The position numbers and the translations under genes were made by a program. The notes under the pieces were generated by a model. The model was not told the DNA's origin and searched no databases. It saw only the letters and a list, made by a program, of their open reading frames with translations. Positions 47,452 through 56,417 of a stretch of DNA of 64,000 nucleotides are shown here, one piece after another. Numbering within the stretch: the first letter of the stretch is position 1; every line of letters starts with the position of its first letter. Source of the stretch: an uncultured Methanobrevibacter sp. (lineage in GTDB: Archaea > Methanobacteriota > Methanobacteria > Methanobacteriales > Methanobacteriaceae); the NCBI RefSeq assembly GCF_947170395.1, contig NZ_CAMVTE010000001.1:58442-122441 (forward strand). Reading direction: 5' to 3'.

Positions 47452-48120
47452 ATGAGGCCATACGTAATACTTAATGCAGCCATGACATTGGACGGAAAGA
47501 TTGCAACAGCAACCGGAAGCTCAAACATTTCAGGAGAGGAGGACCTTAAAAGAGTTCATGAAATAAGAAAGGACTGCGATGCAATAATGGTGGGGATAGG
47601 CACTGTAATGGCGGATGATCCAAGGCTGACAGTCCATAAGGTCGATGCAAAACCAGAAGACAATCCTGTTCGTGTGGTAGTTGACAGTAAATGCAGGACT
47701 CCAATAGCTGCCAGAATTACAAATAAGGATGCAAAAACAATAATTGCCGGAGCCAATGAATACAAACATGATTTTATGGTTTCAGACAGATATGAAACAT
47801 TTAAAAAACGTGGAGTCAAGTTTTTTTGGAGCGGAGATAAGAGAGTTGATTTGACAAGTCTAATGAGTTATCTTCATGAAGAGGGCATTGAAAAGCTGAT
47901 GCTTGAAGGAGGAGCTACTCTGAACTTTTCAATGATTAAAGCTGGTTTAATTGATGAAATAAGAATTTGTGTTGCGCCGATGGTTGTTGGAGGGGCAAAT
48001 GCGAAGACTTTCTTTGACGGTGAAGGATTTGACACTATGGATGAATCCGTTAAATTGGAATTGGTTGATTATTATACTCTTGGAAAGGATTTGATTTTAA
48101 CTTATAAAGTTTTAAAATAG
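47452..48120 (+). CDS. arfC: Archaeal riboflavin pathway reductase (RibD C-terminal family)
   Basis: 222 residues, the 2,5-diamino-6-ribosylamino-pyrimidinone 5'-phosphate reductase of archaeal riboflavin synthesis. It reduces the ribose to ribityl with NAD(P)H. Family features are LNAAMTLDGKIATATG at the N-terminus, MVGIGTVMADDPRLTV, and LMLEGGATLNFSMI. Its product leads to FAD for HdrA and to F420 through CofG/CofH. It is coupled to the MraY-like gene by a 4-base gap with GATGATAT as ribosome binding site. Confidence 0.92.
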   Translation: MRPYVILNAAMTLDGKIATATGSSNISGEEDLKRVHEIRKDCDAIMVGIGTVMADDPRLTVHKVDAKPEDNPVRVVVDSKCRTPIAARITNKDAKTIIAGANEYKHDFMVSDRYETFKKRGVKFFWSGDKRVDLTSLMSYLHEEGIEKLMLEGGATLNFSMIKAGLIDEIRICVAPMVVGGANAKTFFDGEGFDTMDESVKLELVDYYTLGKDLILTYKVLK

Positions 48121-48133
48121 CTATTTTTTAATT

Positions 48134-48151
48134 TAGACAAAAAGTTGTCTA
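48134..48151. promoter_or_regulatory. 7-bp palindrome upstream of the PIN cassette
   Basis: TAGACAA and TTGTCTA enclose AAAG. It lies 14 bases after arfC and 46 bases before the 182-residue gene. It lacks a following U-run, which argues against a terminator; a TA-style operator or a processing hairpin is possible. Confidence 0.4.
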
Positions 48152-48196
48152 GGTATGTAAAATTGTAGTGGGAAAGAACAAAAAATTACTTAAACA

Positions 48197-48745
48197 ATGG
48201 AGAATATAGTCTTAATCACCAAAACCGTTGTTTGTGATATGATGAATATTTATAATAGTGATGGAAAAATAAATTTTGATGTCCTAGATGAGATTTATAG
48301 AAAAATTCGTAAAATTTTTACAAATGTTAAAACTCAGAAGGAGTATTCACTTGAAGAGCTAATTGAAATTTATTCTAATGATGCCGTTTTTTTAAGAGAT
48401 TTAAAAGTCATTGAAATTTCAATGTCTGAAATAGCGGATATATTAGAACCAATTGAAATTTTAGAAAAAGAATATTATAATTTTTTAACAATTAGAAGGA
48501 TGATTAACTATATTTTAAATGAAATTAAATTGTTTATTGTTCATTTGAATTTCATTGAAGAGTTATTAATTAATTTCTTTAATATAATTCATCAGAAATT
48601 AAATTCTGATGGGAATTATCAGGAATTGTATTCTACTTTTGTAACTAATTTAGAAAAACAGAAGGTTTTCTTTTTTGAAAAGATATTTGAGTTCTCTGAT
48701 GATTATAATGATTTGATTGTAGATGTAACTAATGTCTTATGGTGA
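48197..48745 (+). CDS. Unknown helical protein paired with a PIN-domain gene
   Basis: 182 residues, very rich in Ile, Leu, Lys and Glu, predicted to be almost all helical with coiled-coil-like stretches (YNFLTIRRMINYILNEIKLF). No signal peptide and no known family. The local DNA is more AT-rich than the neighbours. Its stop codon overlaps the ribosome binding site (GGTGAT) of the PIN-domain gene, so translation is coupled. It may be the antitoxin or partner of the PIN nuclease. The start at 48197 lacks a clear ribosome binding site; a later ATG at 48239 or 48242 is possible. Confidence 0.6.
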   Translation: MENIVLITKTVVCDMMNIYNSDGKINFDVLDEIYRKIRKIFTNVKTQKEYSLEELIEIYSNDAVFLRDLKVIEISMSEIADILEPIEILEKEYYNFLTIRRMINYILNEIKLFIVHLNFIEELLINFFNIIHQKLNSDGNYQELYSTFVTNLEKQKVFFFEKIFEFSDDYNDLIVDVTNVLW

Positions 48746-48749
48746 TTAT

Positions 48750-49442
48750 ATGGATTCATTTTTGGACTCCAATGTAATTATTGGACATATATTTTGCTTA
48801 GATTCCTCATTTGAGGCTTCAAAAAAGTTTATTTTTAGAAGTGATAATAACTTTTTTTCTCTAAATGTAAAAAATGAGGTTGAAAGGACATTCATAAGAA
48901 AAAATACTGAATTTGACAGGTTTCTTTCAAGATTGTATAGGAAAATAGAGCATAGGGGAGATTTGGCTTTGTTAAGCAGAGAGTATCTGCATAAGCATAT
49001 TAAAAAATTTGATAATATTGGTAATTTAGATGTGGTTGATATGCAGTATGCTTTTGAAAAAATGTGGGAACATTTTGGATTTTCAGAAAATCAGGAAGCA
49101 TTTCTGATTAGATTAAAACTTAATGATTTCATAAATAATTTTGAGGGCACTCATATTGTTAGAAAAAACCAAATTTTTAAAGAATTGTATCCTGTTCCGA
49201 ATCACTCAAAAAAAGATAAACTAATTTTAGATGAAATTAAAAAAGAAAACCTTAGAGATACACTACTGCATGGTGCTGATGAGGACATCCTTTTTGATGC
49301 CAATGAATTCTGTAAAAATAATCCTGAATTAAATCTAAAATTTGTTAGTGCAGACCAGAATTTTCTAAAGGCAATCGATATTTTGAGGGATTATTTGTGT
49401 TTAAAAGAATCAATCAATTTGGTTGAATTTTCAAGTAACTAA
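48750..49442 (+). CDS. PIN-domain protein, putative RNase toxin
   Basis: 230 residues from the ATG at 48750, chosen because GGTGAT lies 4 bases before it. The N-terminus MDSFLDSNVIIGHIF has the first PIN Asp in the first strand. Near the C-terminus, DEDILFDANEF and VSADQNFLKAIDIL carry the remaining acidic residues of a PIN nuclease site. The middle (about 40-170) is a long helical insertion without known similarity, making it larger than VapC toxins (about 130 residues). It ends 4 bases into the convergent DUF2115 gene. Toxin or RNA-processing function is inferred from the fold and pairing. Confidence 0.7.
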   Translation: MDSFLDSNVIIGHIFCLDSSFEASKKFIFRSDNNFFSLNVKNEVERTFIRKNTEFDRFLSRLYRKIEHRGDLALLSREYLHKHIKKFDNIGNLDVVDMQYAFEKMWEHFGFSENQEAFLIRLKLNDFINNFEGTHIVRKNQIFKELYPVPNHSKKDKLILDEIKKENLRDTLLHGADEDILFDANEFCKNNPELNLKFVSADQNFLKAIDILRDYLCLKESINLVEFSSN

Positions 49443-49903
49443 AACAGTCCTGAAAACCCAACATTTTTACAGACACAGTATCTGCAAAGAGATTTTTTGT
49501 CATGAATGTATTTTACACGGCCCTTACAGAAATAATCTCCATTGAAATAGTAAACTTCATCTTTTTGATCTTCACTGAAGGGATGAAGTGGTTTTTTTGC
49601 AATCAGCGCCAGGTATAGTGAAATGTATTTTGTAAAATCACGGGTTTGCTCATCACCAGGTGCATACCTGTCAAAATAGTATCCGATATCTGCCTGGATA
49701 TTTTTAATTACGCTATCCTTGATGTCAAAATCATCTTCAATGACTGTCTCATATATCTCATCATATACAGATGAGTTATATTTTGCAAGTTTTTTGGTAA
49801 GAGGGTCCCGATACCTGTCATCGGTTACCTTGTTTTTGAGATAATCTATGGGATAATTTTTTAGATTTTTCTGAATAATCTTTAAAAGTTTGGATGCCTT
49901 CAT
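49439..49903 (-). CDS. DUF2115 (UPF0305) family protein
   Basis: 154 residues, a DUF2115 member of Methanobacteriales. The conserved [23 protein letters not shown] region and a C-terminal cysteine set (CRYCVCKN) are visible; these could bind a metal. Function unknown. Its start overlaps the stop of the PHP gene by 4 bases, so the two are co-translated. Confidence 0.82.
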   Translation of the reverse strand: MKASKLLKIIQKNLKNYPIDYLKNKVTDDRYRDPLTKKLAKYNSSVYDEIYETVIEDDFDIKDSVIKNIQADIGYYFDRYAPGDEQTRDFTKYISLYLALIAKKPLHPFSEDQKDEVYYFNGDYFCKGRVKYIHDKKSLCRYCVCKNVGFSGLF

Positions 49904-50565
49904 AATATTCCTTTGCTTTTGAGCAGTTCCCTTGGGTTATCAACAATTGCCTTTATCGCTTCATCATGTGTTAAACCTGCACCCAATGCAATCTGGTATG
50001 ATTTGTCAAATGTAATGATGTTGTCTGGTGAGTGGGTGTCGGTATTTACAAGAAGCTTGTTTCCAACTTCACGGGCAATGTTTGCAACATGGCCGTTTCC
50101 AAGGCAATGTCCTTTTCTTGCTGAAATTTCAAGATAGATGTCATTTTCCTTTGCAATTTCCGCTTCTTCAACAGTTATTAAACCCGGATGGCCTAAAATG
50201 TCAACGCTTTCAGATTCTACTGCCGCCCTGTTGGTTCCTGGAGTGACAGGTTCGTTTAATGTTTCACCATGGACAACTACGATTTTTGCTCCCAATTCCT
50301 TTGCTCTTGCGGCAATTCCGTCAATGGACTCGCATGGAGCATGGGTAACTTCAGCACCCAAAACGACTGTAATGTCCCAATTGGCATTGATGTCTTCGAT
50401 TGCATCCTGAATGGCGGGAATTGTATCGACGTTTGACCAGTCGACATGGTCTGTAATGGCTATTGCTTCGTGATTAAGTTTCAAAGCTCTTCTTGCAAGT
50501 TCTGATGGCAGCAGTTCGCCGTCGCTGAATAAACTGTGCATGTGTAAATCGATTCTTTTATTCAA
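49900..50565 (-). CDS. PHP-domain phosphoesterase (histidinol-phosphatase family)
   Basis: 221 residues. Metal ligands of the PHP domain are seen in [39 protein letters not shown] and VNTDTHS. The family covers histidinol phosphatase, nucleotide phosphoesterases and polymerase proofreading modules; this free-standing form is probably a small-molecule phosphatase. The start codon is TTG at 50565 with GGAGT 10-12 bases upstream on the minus strand. DUF2115 follows with overlap. Confidence 0.87.
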   Translation of the reverse strand: MNKRIDLHMHSLFSDGELLPSELARRALKLNHEAIAITDHVDWSNVDTIPAIQDAIEDINANWDITVVLGAEVTHAPCESIDGIAARAKELGAKIVVVHGETLNEPVTPGTNRAAVESESVDILGHPGLITVEEAEIAKENDIYLEISARKGHCLGNGHVANIAREVGNKLLVNTDTHSPDNIITFDKSYQIALGAGLTHDEAIKAIVDNPRELLKSKGIL

Positions 50566-50651
50566 AATAATAACTCCTTCTTTTAAATATAATATTATAT
50601 ATATTACATTTGATATAAATTTATATAACTTAAATTTTTAGAGGTAATAAA

Positions 50652-51875
50652 ATGAAAGCAAAAGCAGTAAAAATAGCTGATGGTGTTTACTGGGTTGGTG
50701 TTATTCACTGGAACAGTAGAACCTTTCATGGATATGGAATTCCAGGTACCACATATAACGCATATGTAGTGTTTGGAGAAGAAAAAACCGTATTGATTGA
50801 TAATGTCTATGGAGGATTGTCAGATCAATATTTCGCAAGAGTTGAAGATGCATTTGCTCAGGAAGGAAAAGACATTAAAATTGACGTGTTTGTACAGAAC
50901 CACTCCGAAATGGACCATTCAACCCACTTGAGGGAAACCATTGACAAATACAATCCAGATGCAGAAATCTATGCATCCGCTAACTGTATCAAATTTTTAG
51001 AAGCACAATATCACAATTATTCAGATTTGGAATTGACTGCCGTTCAGACAGGCGATGAGCTTGACATTGGTGGGAGAACATTAAAATTCATCTCAGCACC
51101 AATGCTTCACTGGCCTGACAGCATGTTCACATTACTGGCTGAAGAAGGAATTCTATTCTCTAATGACGCATTCGGTCAGCACGTGGCTCACTCCAAAAGA
51201 TTTGATGAAGATTATTCCGTTGATTACCTTTTAAGAGAAGCGCAAAAATACTACGCTAATTTGGTAACTCTCGGTTCTCCAATGCTAAGGATGAAATTGC
51301 AGGAATTGACTGACACAGGTTTAATCAATGACATCAAAATGATTGCACCATGTCACGGTCAAATCTGGAAAAACCCTGCTCCAATCGTTGAAAAATACTC
51401 CGAATGGGGATCTGGTGTTTGTAAAGACAAAATCACTGTTATCTATGACACAATGCATCACTCAACCGAAAAATTGGCTTTCCAAATTGCTGAAGGTATC
51501 ATGAGTGAGGGTGTAGAGGTAGAAATGTACTTCATGCAGGAAGACGGTCCTGATGATGTAATTACCGACATTTTGGACTCCAAAGCCATTGCACTTGGTG
51601 CTCCAACAATGATGAACAAGCCATTCCCAAGAATAGGTAACATGATGTACTGGCTTGACTGTGTCAACTTCAAGGGAACAGGCAGTGAGAAAAATGCTTT
51701 GATATTCTCATCCAAAGGATGGGGTGGAGGAGCTATTAATAAACTCCAGGAAGATTTGGAAAAAGCAGGTTTCACTGTAACTGATACATTGGACGTTTTG
51801 TTTGTACCTGATGAGGATGTATTGGCTGAAGCATTTGAAAAAGGAGCGGAACTTGCTCGTTCAATTAAAGAATAG
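50652..51875 (+). CDS. fprA: F420H2 oxidase / A-type flavoprotein
   Basis: 407 residues. An N-terminal metallo-beta-lactamase-like diiron domain has H84-x-E86-x-D88-H89 and further ligands in SAPMLHWPDSMFTLL and HGQIWKNP. A flavodoxin domain with FMN loop (YDTMHHSTEKLA) occupies about 255-407. In methanogens of this order the enzyme reduces O2 to water with F420H2. GAGGT precedes the start. A flavodoxin and an iron-sulfur flavoprotein follow, a sensible oxygen-defence and electron-carrier group. Confidence 0.94.
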   Translation: MKAKAVKIADGVYWVGVIHWNSRTFHGYGIPGTTYNAYVVFGEEKTVLIDNVYGGLSDQYFARVEDAFAQEGKDIKIDVFVQNHSEMDHSTHLRETIDKYNPDAEIYASANCIKFLEAQYHNYSDLELTAVQTGDELDIGGRTLKFISAPMLHWPDSMFTLLAEEGILFSNDAFGQHVAHSKRFDEDYSVDYLLREAQKYYANLVTLGSPMLRMKLQELTDTGLINDIKMIAPCHGQIWKNPAPIVEKYSEWGSGVCKDKITVIYDTMHHSTEKLAFQIAEGIMSEGVEVEMYFMQEDGPDDVITDILDSKAIALGAPTMMNKPFPRIGNMMYWLDCVNFKGTGSEKNALIFSSKGWGGGAINKLQEDLEKAGFTVTDTLDVLFVPDEDVLAEAFEKGAELARSIKE

Positions 51876-51972
51876 TTAATTCTATTCTTAATTTATTTTT
51901 TTTAATTTTTGATTGTTGTATTTGACAACATTTATTGGAATATCATTAAACAAATATTTAGAGGTTATAACA

Positions 51973-52479
51973 ATGTCCAGTTTAGTTATTTATTTTTCAA
52001 GAAGCGGTGAAAATTACTTCGGCGGTGAGCTTAAAAACATTGAGAAAGGAAACACCGAGGTAATTGCAGAGTATATTCAGGAAGAAACTGGTGCTGACTT
52101 GTTTAAAGTTGAACCGGCAGTCGAATATCCTGCTGATTATATGAAATGCATTGATGTTGCAAAAAAGGAACTTGCAGCAGATGCAAGACCTGAAATCAAG
52201 GAATCCTTAGATGACATTTCAGATTATGATACAATCTATATAGGTTTTCCAAACTGGTGGGGAACACTTCCGATGGTGATGTTTACCCAGCTTGAAAAAC
52301 TTGATTTTACAGGAAAAACAGTAAAGCCGTTTGTAACTCATGAAGGATCCGGTTTCGGTGCAAGTCAAAAGGACCTGAAAAAGTTATGTGAAGGTGGCGA
52401 AATCAGGAAAGGTCTTTCAATTCCGGGCGCAAATGTTTATGATGCTCAACAAACAGTAGTTTCATGGATTAAAGATTAA
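51973..52479 (+). CDS. Flavodoxin
   Basis: 168 residues from the ATG at 51973 (GAGGT 8 bases upstream). The frame is open back to 51913, but the FMN phosphate loop YFSRSGENYFGG must be near the N-terminus. FPNWWGTLPMVMFT and THEGSGFGAS are the other FMN-contact loops. It is of the flavodoxin_4 type, slightly longer than electron-carrier flavodoxins. It lies 97 bases after fprA and 16 before the iron-sulfur flavoprotein. A carrier role in oxidative stress or for NAD(P)H-independent reductions is inferred. Confidence 0.88.
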   Translation: MSSLVIYFSRSGENYFGGELKNIEKGNTEVIAEYIQEETGADLFKVEPAVEYPADYMKCIDVAKKELAADARPEIKESLDDISDYDTIYIGFPNWWGTLPMVMFTQLEKLDFTGKTVKPFVTHEGSGFGASQKDLKKLCEGGEIRKGLSIPGANVYDAQQTVVSWIKD

Positions 52480-52495
52480 CGGAGATGGTATTATT

Positions 52496-53041
52496 ATGAA
52501 AATTTTAGCTCTACAGGCAAGTCCTAGAAAGAAAGGAAATACAAATCGTGTTTTGGATGAAATGATTAAGGGTGCTGAGGACAATGGTCATGAGGTTGTA
52601 AAATATTACCTGCAAAATATGGACATTAATCCATGCAGCGGATGTGAAATATGTGCTAAAGGAAAAGACTGCAGATATGAGGATGATGGTGCAGAAATCA
52701 TTAACCAGCTGGCTGAAGGGGCTGGCGTTATTCTTGCTTCCCCAATATATTTCGGTCAAATGACTGCACAGGCAAAGACAATTGTTGACAGGTTCTACTC
52801 AATATTCAACAATCCCGATAAGAAGTTCAATGGAAAAGCTGCCATGATATTCACACACGCATATCCAGATAAGGATATCTATGAACCTTATATCAAGCTT
52901 ACAGAAGCCCAACCTTTTTTAAATAACACTGAACTTGAATATATTGAAACACTTGAAGTTGCAGGCGTTAAATTCATTGGCGATGCAGACAAAAAAGAAG
53001 ATGACCTTAAAAAGGCTTATGAGATAGGTCAAAAATTTTAA
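52496..53041 (+). CDS. Iron-sulfur flavoprotein (Isf family)
   Basis: 181 residues. The compact cluster motif C47-x2-C50-x2-C53-x5-C59 is diagnostic of Isf-type NAD(P)H-dependent FMN reductase relatives; SPRKKGNTNRVL binds the FMN phosphate and ASPIYFGQMTAQ is the second flavin loop. In Methanosarcina the family passes electrons from ferredoxin to O2 or H2O2 detoxification. It directly follows the flavodoxin with 16 bases between. It may draw on the flavodoxin or ferredoxin. Confidence 0.9.
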   Translation: MKILALQASPRKKGNTNRVLDEMIKGAEDNGHEVVKYYLQNMDINPCSGCEICAKGKDCRYEDDGAEIINQLAEGAGVILASPIYFGQMTAQAKTIVDRFYSIFNNPDKKFNGKAAMIFTHAYPDKDIYEPYIKLTEAQPFLNNTELEYIETLEVAGVKFIGDADKKEDDLKKAYEIGQKF

Positions 53042-53066
53042 TTAAATTGAAAACAAATTATGTATT

Positions 53067-53912
53067 ATGGCAAATTCAGTATTTGTACCTGGCCACATTA
53101 CAGGTTTTTTCACAATAGAAAACCATGAAATAACTCTTAAAAACGGATCATGTGGTGCCGGATTTTTACTTTCAGACGGTGTTAAAACAACAGTGTCTAA
53201 AGCAGATGAGCTGACTGTCGATGTTAATCAGGGTGATTTGACAGTTATAGATGAGGTATTGTCAATTTTAGAGATTGAAACGGATTTTAAAATTACTCAG
53301 GATATCCAGTTGCCGATTGGAGCCGGTTTTGGCACTTCAGCCGCTTCGGCTTTAAGTCTAACGTTAGCTATTAATGAATATCTGAATTTAGGTTATTCCC
53401 TTGAGCTTTGCGGTCAGATTGCCCATATGGCTGAAGTTAATTTAGGTGCCGGTTTGGGGGATGTTATAGCTCAGACTGGTCAAGGTCTTGTTTTAAGAAC
53501 AAAACCGGGTGCTCCGGGAATTGGTGAGATAAAATCATTTACAGAAGATGTTTATATAGGGTGGAAGACTTTTGGAGCAATTGAAACTGCAGATATCATT
53601 AACAACCCTCATCACAAGAAAGTTATTTCCTCTTCCGGCTTGAAATATCTGGATTTGTTTGAAGGTGAACCTACTTTGGAGAATTTTTTAAGTTTTTCAA
53701 ACAGGTTTTCGCATGAAACTAAATTAATGTCAGATGAAGTCAAAAATCTGATTGATTATTTTAATTCTTCGAGTGATATTTTAGGCAGTTCCATGGCAAT
53801 GTTGGGAAATACGGCATTTGCATTTGCATATGATGAAGATGCACTCAAAACTTTAAACATTGAAAACTTACATATAGATAAACTCAACAACATTGGGATA
53901 GTTTATGATTAA
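53067..53912 (+). CDS. Pantoate kinase (GHMP family)
   Basis: 281 residues. This is the archaeal replacement route to coenzyme A: pantoate is phosphorylated before condensation with beta-alanine. The start VFVPGHITGFFTI is the family's N-terminal signature, and the GHMP ATP loop is LPIGAGFGTSAASALSL (about 91-107). It overlaps the methyltransferase by 8 bases. No phosphopantothenate synthetase lies alongside. Confidence 0.9.
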   Translation: MANSVFVPGHITGFFTIENHEITLKNGSCGAGFLLSDGVKTTVSKADELTVDVNQGDLTVIDEVLSILEIETDFKITQDIQLPIGAGFGTSAASALSLTLAINEYLNLGYSLELCGQIAHMAEVNLGAGLGDVIAQTGQGLVLRTKPGAPGIGEIKSFTEDVYIGWKTFGAIETADIINNPHHKKVISSSGLKYLDLFEGEPTLENFLSFSNRFSHETKLMSDEVKNLIDYFNSSSDILGSSMAMLGNTAFAFAYDEDALKTLNIENLHIDKLNNIGIVYD

Positions 53913-54420
53913 ACTTAGCTATAACATTAAAAATTACAGAAAGAATCTTATGGATTTGGTCCAATCAGGCGATACAATAATAGAATTGGGCTGTCACACT
54001 GGAGGCACTACAAAACTGTTTCCCAGAGACTGCAGGATTATTGCCGCTGATAACTCACCTGAGGCAATTGATGAAATGGCAAAACTGGATTATGTTGACT
54101 TTATTTCTGGTGATGTGCGATTGCATGAGGTTTTGGCTGAAATATTTAAAAAAGTTCAGTCATGTGATGTGTTAGCTATAGATTTGGGTGGAGGATATCA
54201 TCCGGATACTGTTTTTAAGGTGTTTTACATTTATTCATCAACATTCAAACCAAAACATACTGTAATTAGAAATAGGGGACTTTTGGAATTTGTTAATTCT
54301 GCAAATGTTAGTGGGGAAGAATACTACTCACAGGATGGATATCTTGACTCATACAATGACTCCGGAATTCCTCCTTTGATAAAAGAATTTGATCTATGGA
54401 CTCCCTCATTGAAAAAATAG
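53905..54420 (+). CDS. Class I SAM-dependent methyltransferase, archaeal unknown
   Basis: 171 residues. Motif I is DTIIELGCHTGGTT (about 24-37), followed by AADNSPEAID for the acidic ribose-binding residue and LAIDLGGGYHPDT for motif IV-like. It is shorter than most class I enzymes, with no added substrate domain. The substrate is unknown. It overlaps the pantoate kinase gene by 8 bases (ATG inside its last codons), so the two are expressed together. Confidence 0.78.
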   Translation: MIKLSYNIKNYRKNLMDLVQSGDTIIELGCHTGGTTKLFPRDCRIIAADNSPEAIDEMAKLDYVDFISGDVRLHEVLAEIFKKVQSCDVLAIDLGGGYHPDTVFKVFYIYSSTFKPKHTVIRNRGLLEFVNSANVSGEEYYSQDGYLDSYNDSGIPPLIKEFDLWTPSLKK

Positions 54421-54548
54421 TTAATTTTATATAGTATGTTTTTTTCAGAGCAATTTTTTAATGTTAAATCAATTTTTAAGAGTTAAAATCAAAAATTATA
54501 TAAATAATGCTAATTAATATATTTTTAACTAGAAAATTAGGTGATTTC

Positions 54549-54689
54549 ATGGCTAAACCAATTGGGGATACTCCAATATTATATGGCAAAGATGCTGAAG
54601 ATTTTTTAAATGGTCTTAATAAACCATTAACAAAAAGGCAAAAAAAGATTATTAAGGAAATTAAGGAACAGAGATTTGTTCCATTTTAA
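54549..54689 (+). CDS. 46-residue basic protein, antitoxin-like
   Basis: 46 residues (MAKPIGDTPILYGKDAEDFL...), start supported by AGGTGAT 4 bases upstream. The pattern TPxLxGxDAxxFL followed by a Lys-rich helix resembles a group of short proteins that I recall next to GNAT or other toxin genes in many bacteria. Here a GNAT gene of the toxin-like kind lies only 10 bases beyond its stop, but on the opposite strand. Antitoxin function is inferred. Confidence 0.6.
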   Translation: MAKPIGDTPILYGKDAEDFLNGLNKPLTKRQKKIIKEIKEQRFVPF

Positions 54690-54699
54690 TTTCTTTTTT

Positions 54700-55284
54700 C
54701 TAATCAATATTTTCTAAATCAAAATATAGGTAGAACTTTTTAGTTGGGTCTCTTTTTGCAATAAAATCAATATTGTTAATTTTTTCGTCATCTTTTTCTA
54801 AATTCACAAATCCATTTTTAATTACATAGAAATATATTGCTTTTGCATAGCCTTCAACAACAATAAAACGAAATCCTACTTCTTTTTTTGATATGTTTTT
54901 TAAATTCAATATGATGTTTCTAATTATATGGGTTCCTAAATTTTTTCCAGAATATTTCTTATCAATTGCAAGACGCCCTATTTTTACAGCAGGCAATGTT
55001 CGATTTTTTCTTTGAATTTGTAATTTTTCTTTAATTTCTGAGGAAACATTTTCATCACGTATATTTCTAAAAATAATGGTATCTGTTAAAAGAGAGACAT
55101 ATCCTATAACTTTTTCTTCACACATGACGAGTTTAGTAACATTTAATTTTGAATTTTGCTGTTTTAATGCATCATTTTTTAAAAAATTATTCAAGTCTTC
55201 ATCACCACAATCAAAATCACTTAAGTCGTGATTTTTATTCAAAGTTTCGAAATAATAATTTTCTTTAATGTCTTCGATTTTCAT
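54700..55284 (-). CDS. GNAT acetyltransferase, TacT/AtaT-like
   Basis: 194 residues. The N-terminal FDCGDEDLNNFLKNDAL is a hallmark of toxin-type GNATs that acetylate aminoacyl-tRNA, and VKIGRLAIDKKYSGKNLG is the acetyl-CoA site (the usual Q/R-x-x-G-x-G is weakened, with Asn for the second Gly position). The C-terminal half has AKAIYFYVIKNGF, equivalent to the usual A..FY...GF motif. The length is slightly over the TacT norm. There is no ribosome binding site. It converges on the 46-residue gene, so a TA pair would be unusual in orientation. Confidence 0.78.
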   Translation of the reverse strand: MKIEDIKENYYFETLNKNHDLSDFDCGDEDLNNFLKNDALKQQNSKLNVTKLVMCEEKVIGYVSLLTDTIIFRNIRDENVSSEIKEKLQIQRKNRTLPAVKIGRLAIDKKYSGKNLGTHIIRNIILNLKNISKKEVGFRFIVVEGYAKAIYFYVIKNGFVNLEKDDEKINNIDFIAKRDPTKKFYLYFDLENID

Positions 55285-55617
55285 ATTAAATCTTATTATT
55301 CTTTGAATTATTTATTACTTACTCTTAATGGCTGTAAATATTGATTTAAGCTTGTAATATTTGGCATATTTCATAATATTGATTTCAGTTTATTATTTTT
55401 AATTCAAATTGTATCGTATTTATCCTGTATTTGAATATGATATCATTTACACATATTTTAGTTTAATTTTCTTTTTACTGTTTAATTAATACAAAAACAT
55501 TTTAATCAGATTTTAAAAATTAATTAATCTTTTTTAGATAATTGTCTATTTTTTTACAATTAACATTATATATCATAATCAAGAAAAATATAATTCATAA
55601 GTAAAGAGGTTAAAAAA
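55285..55617. other. 333-base gene-free region upstream of the ADH synthase gene
   Basis: Strongly AT-rich, without a plausible reading frame. It holds a palindrome TAGATAATTGTCTA (55535-55548, one G-T pair) followed by seven T, which may be a terminator or operator, a TATA-like ACATTATATATC near 55564, and GAGGT at 55606-55610 for the following gene. The left part contains the promoter of the GNAT gene. Nothing else is visible. Confidence 0.5.
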
Positions 55618-56409
55618 ATGATAGGTAAAAAGATTCGTTTAGAAAGAATCATTAACAGAAATACTGGTAGAACTGTAATTGCACCGATGGATCATGGCGT
55701 ATCAAGCGGTCCGATTCCAGGAATCATCGATATGGATGAAACCGTTGAAGAAATCTCCCAAGGTGGAGCAGACGCAATCCTAATGCATAAAGGTATTGTA
55801 CAACAGGGACACAGAGGTTACGGTAAGGATATTGGTTTAATTGTACACCTGTCCGCAAGTACTTCCCTTGCACCGGATCCAAACGATAAGGTAACCGTAA
55901 CAAGCGTTGAAAAGGCAATCCAATTAGGTGCGGATGCAGTATCCATTCACGTAAACTTAGGTTCTGAAACCGAAAGCCAAATGCTTCAGGAATTGGGACA
56001 AATCGCTGAAACATGTGACTTCTGGGGAATGCCGCTTTTAGCAATGATGTATCCTCGCGGACAAAAGGTAGAAAACGAACATGACGTTGAATTCGTAAAA
56101 CACGCCGCACGTGTAGGGTCCGAACTTGGAGTGGACATCGTTAAAACCAATTACACAGGTGATCCTGATTCATTTAAGGAAGTTGTTGAAGGTGCAATCG
56201 TACCGGTTGTAATTGCAGGCGGACCTAAAGTTGACACTGATGAAGACTTACTGAACATGGTTAAGGATTCACTTGAAGTCGGCGGAGCAGGCGTTGCATT
56301 TGGACGTAACTTGTTCCAGGCTGAAAACCCAGGAAAAATTACAAGAGCAATATCTGAAGTTGTTCACCATGACTTGGATGTGGATGAAGCACTTGAATTC
56401 TTAAAATAG
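55618..56409 (+). CDS. ADH synthase (2-amino-3,7-dideoxy-D-threo-hept-6-ulosonate synthase)
   Basis: 263 residues, a class I aldolase-like TIM barrel. It condenses 6-deoxy-5-ketofructose-1-phosphate with aspartate semialdehyde, the archaeal entry to the shikimate pathway. [11 protein letters not shown] and ILMHKGIV are family motifs; [11 protein letters not shown] holds the Schiff-base Lys, and VIAGGPK and [13 protein letters not shown] the phosphate site. GAGGT precedes the start. The dehydroquinate synthase II gene follows after 8 bases, the canonical pair. Confidence 0.93.
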   Translation: MIGKKIRLERIINRNTGRTVIAPMDHGVSSGPIPGIIDMDETVEEISQGGADAILMHKGIVQQGHRGYGKDIGLIVHLSASTSLAPDPNDKVTVTSVEKAIQLGADAVSIHVNLGSETESQMLQELGQIAETCDFWGMPLLAMMYPRGQKVENEHDVEFVKHAARVGSELGVDIVKTNYTGDPDSFKEVVEGAIVPVVIAGGPKVDTDEDLLNMVKDSLEVGGAGVAFGRNLFQAENPGKITRAISEVVHHDLDVDEALEFLK

Positions 56410-56417
56410 GTGATTTG

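Noticed and set aside
48134..48151. Terminator of arfC
   Set aside because: The T-run is before, not after, the palindrome, so an operator or processing signal is preferred, with low confidence.
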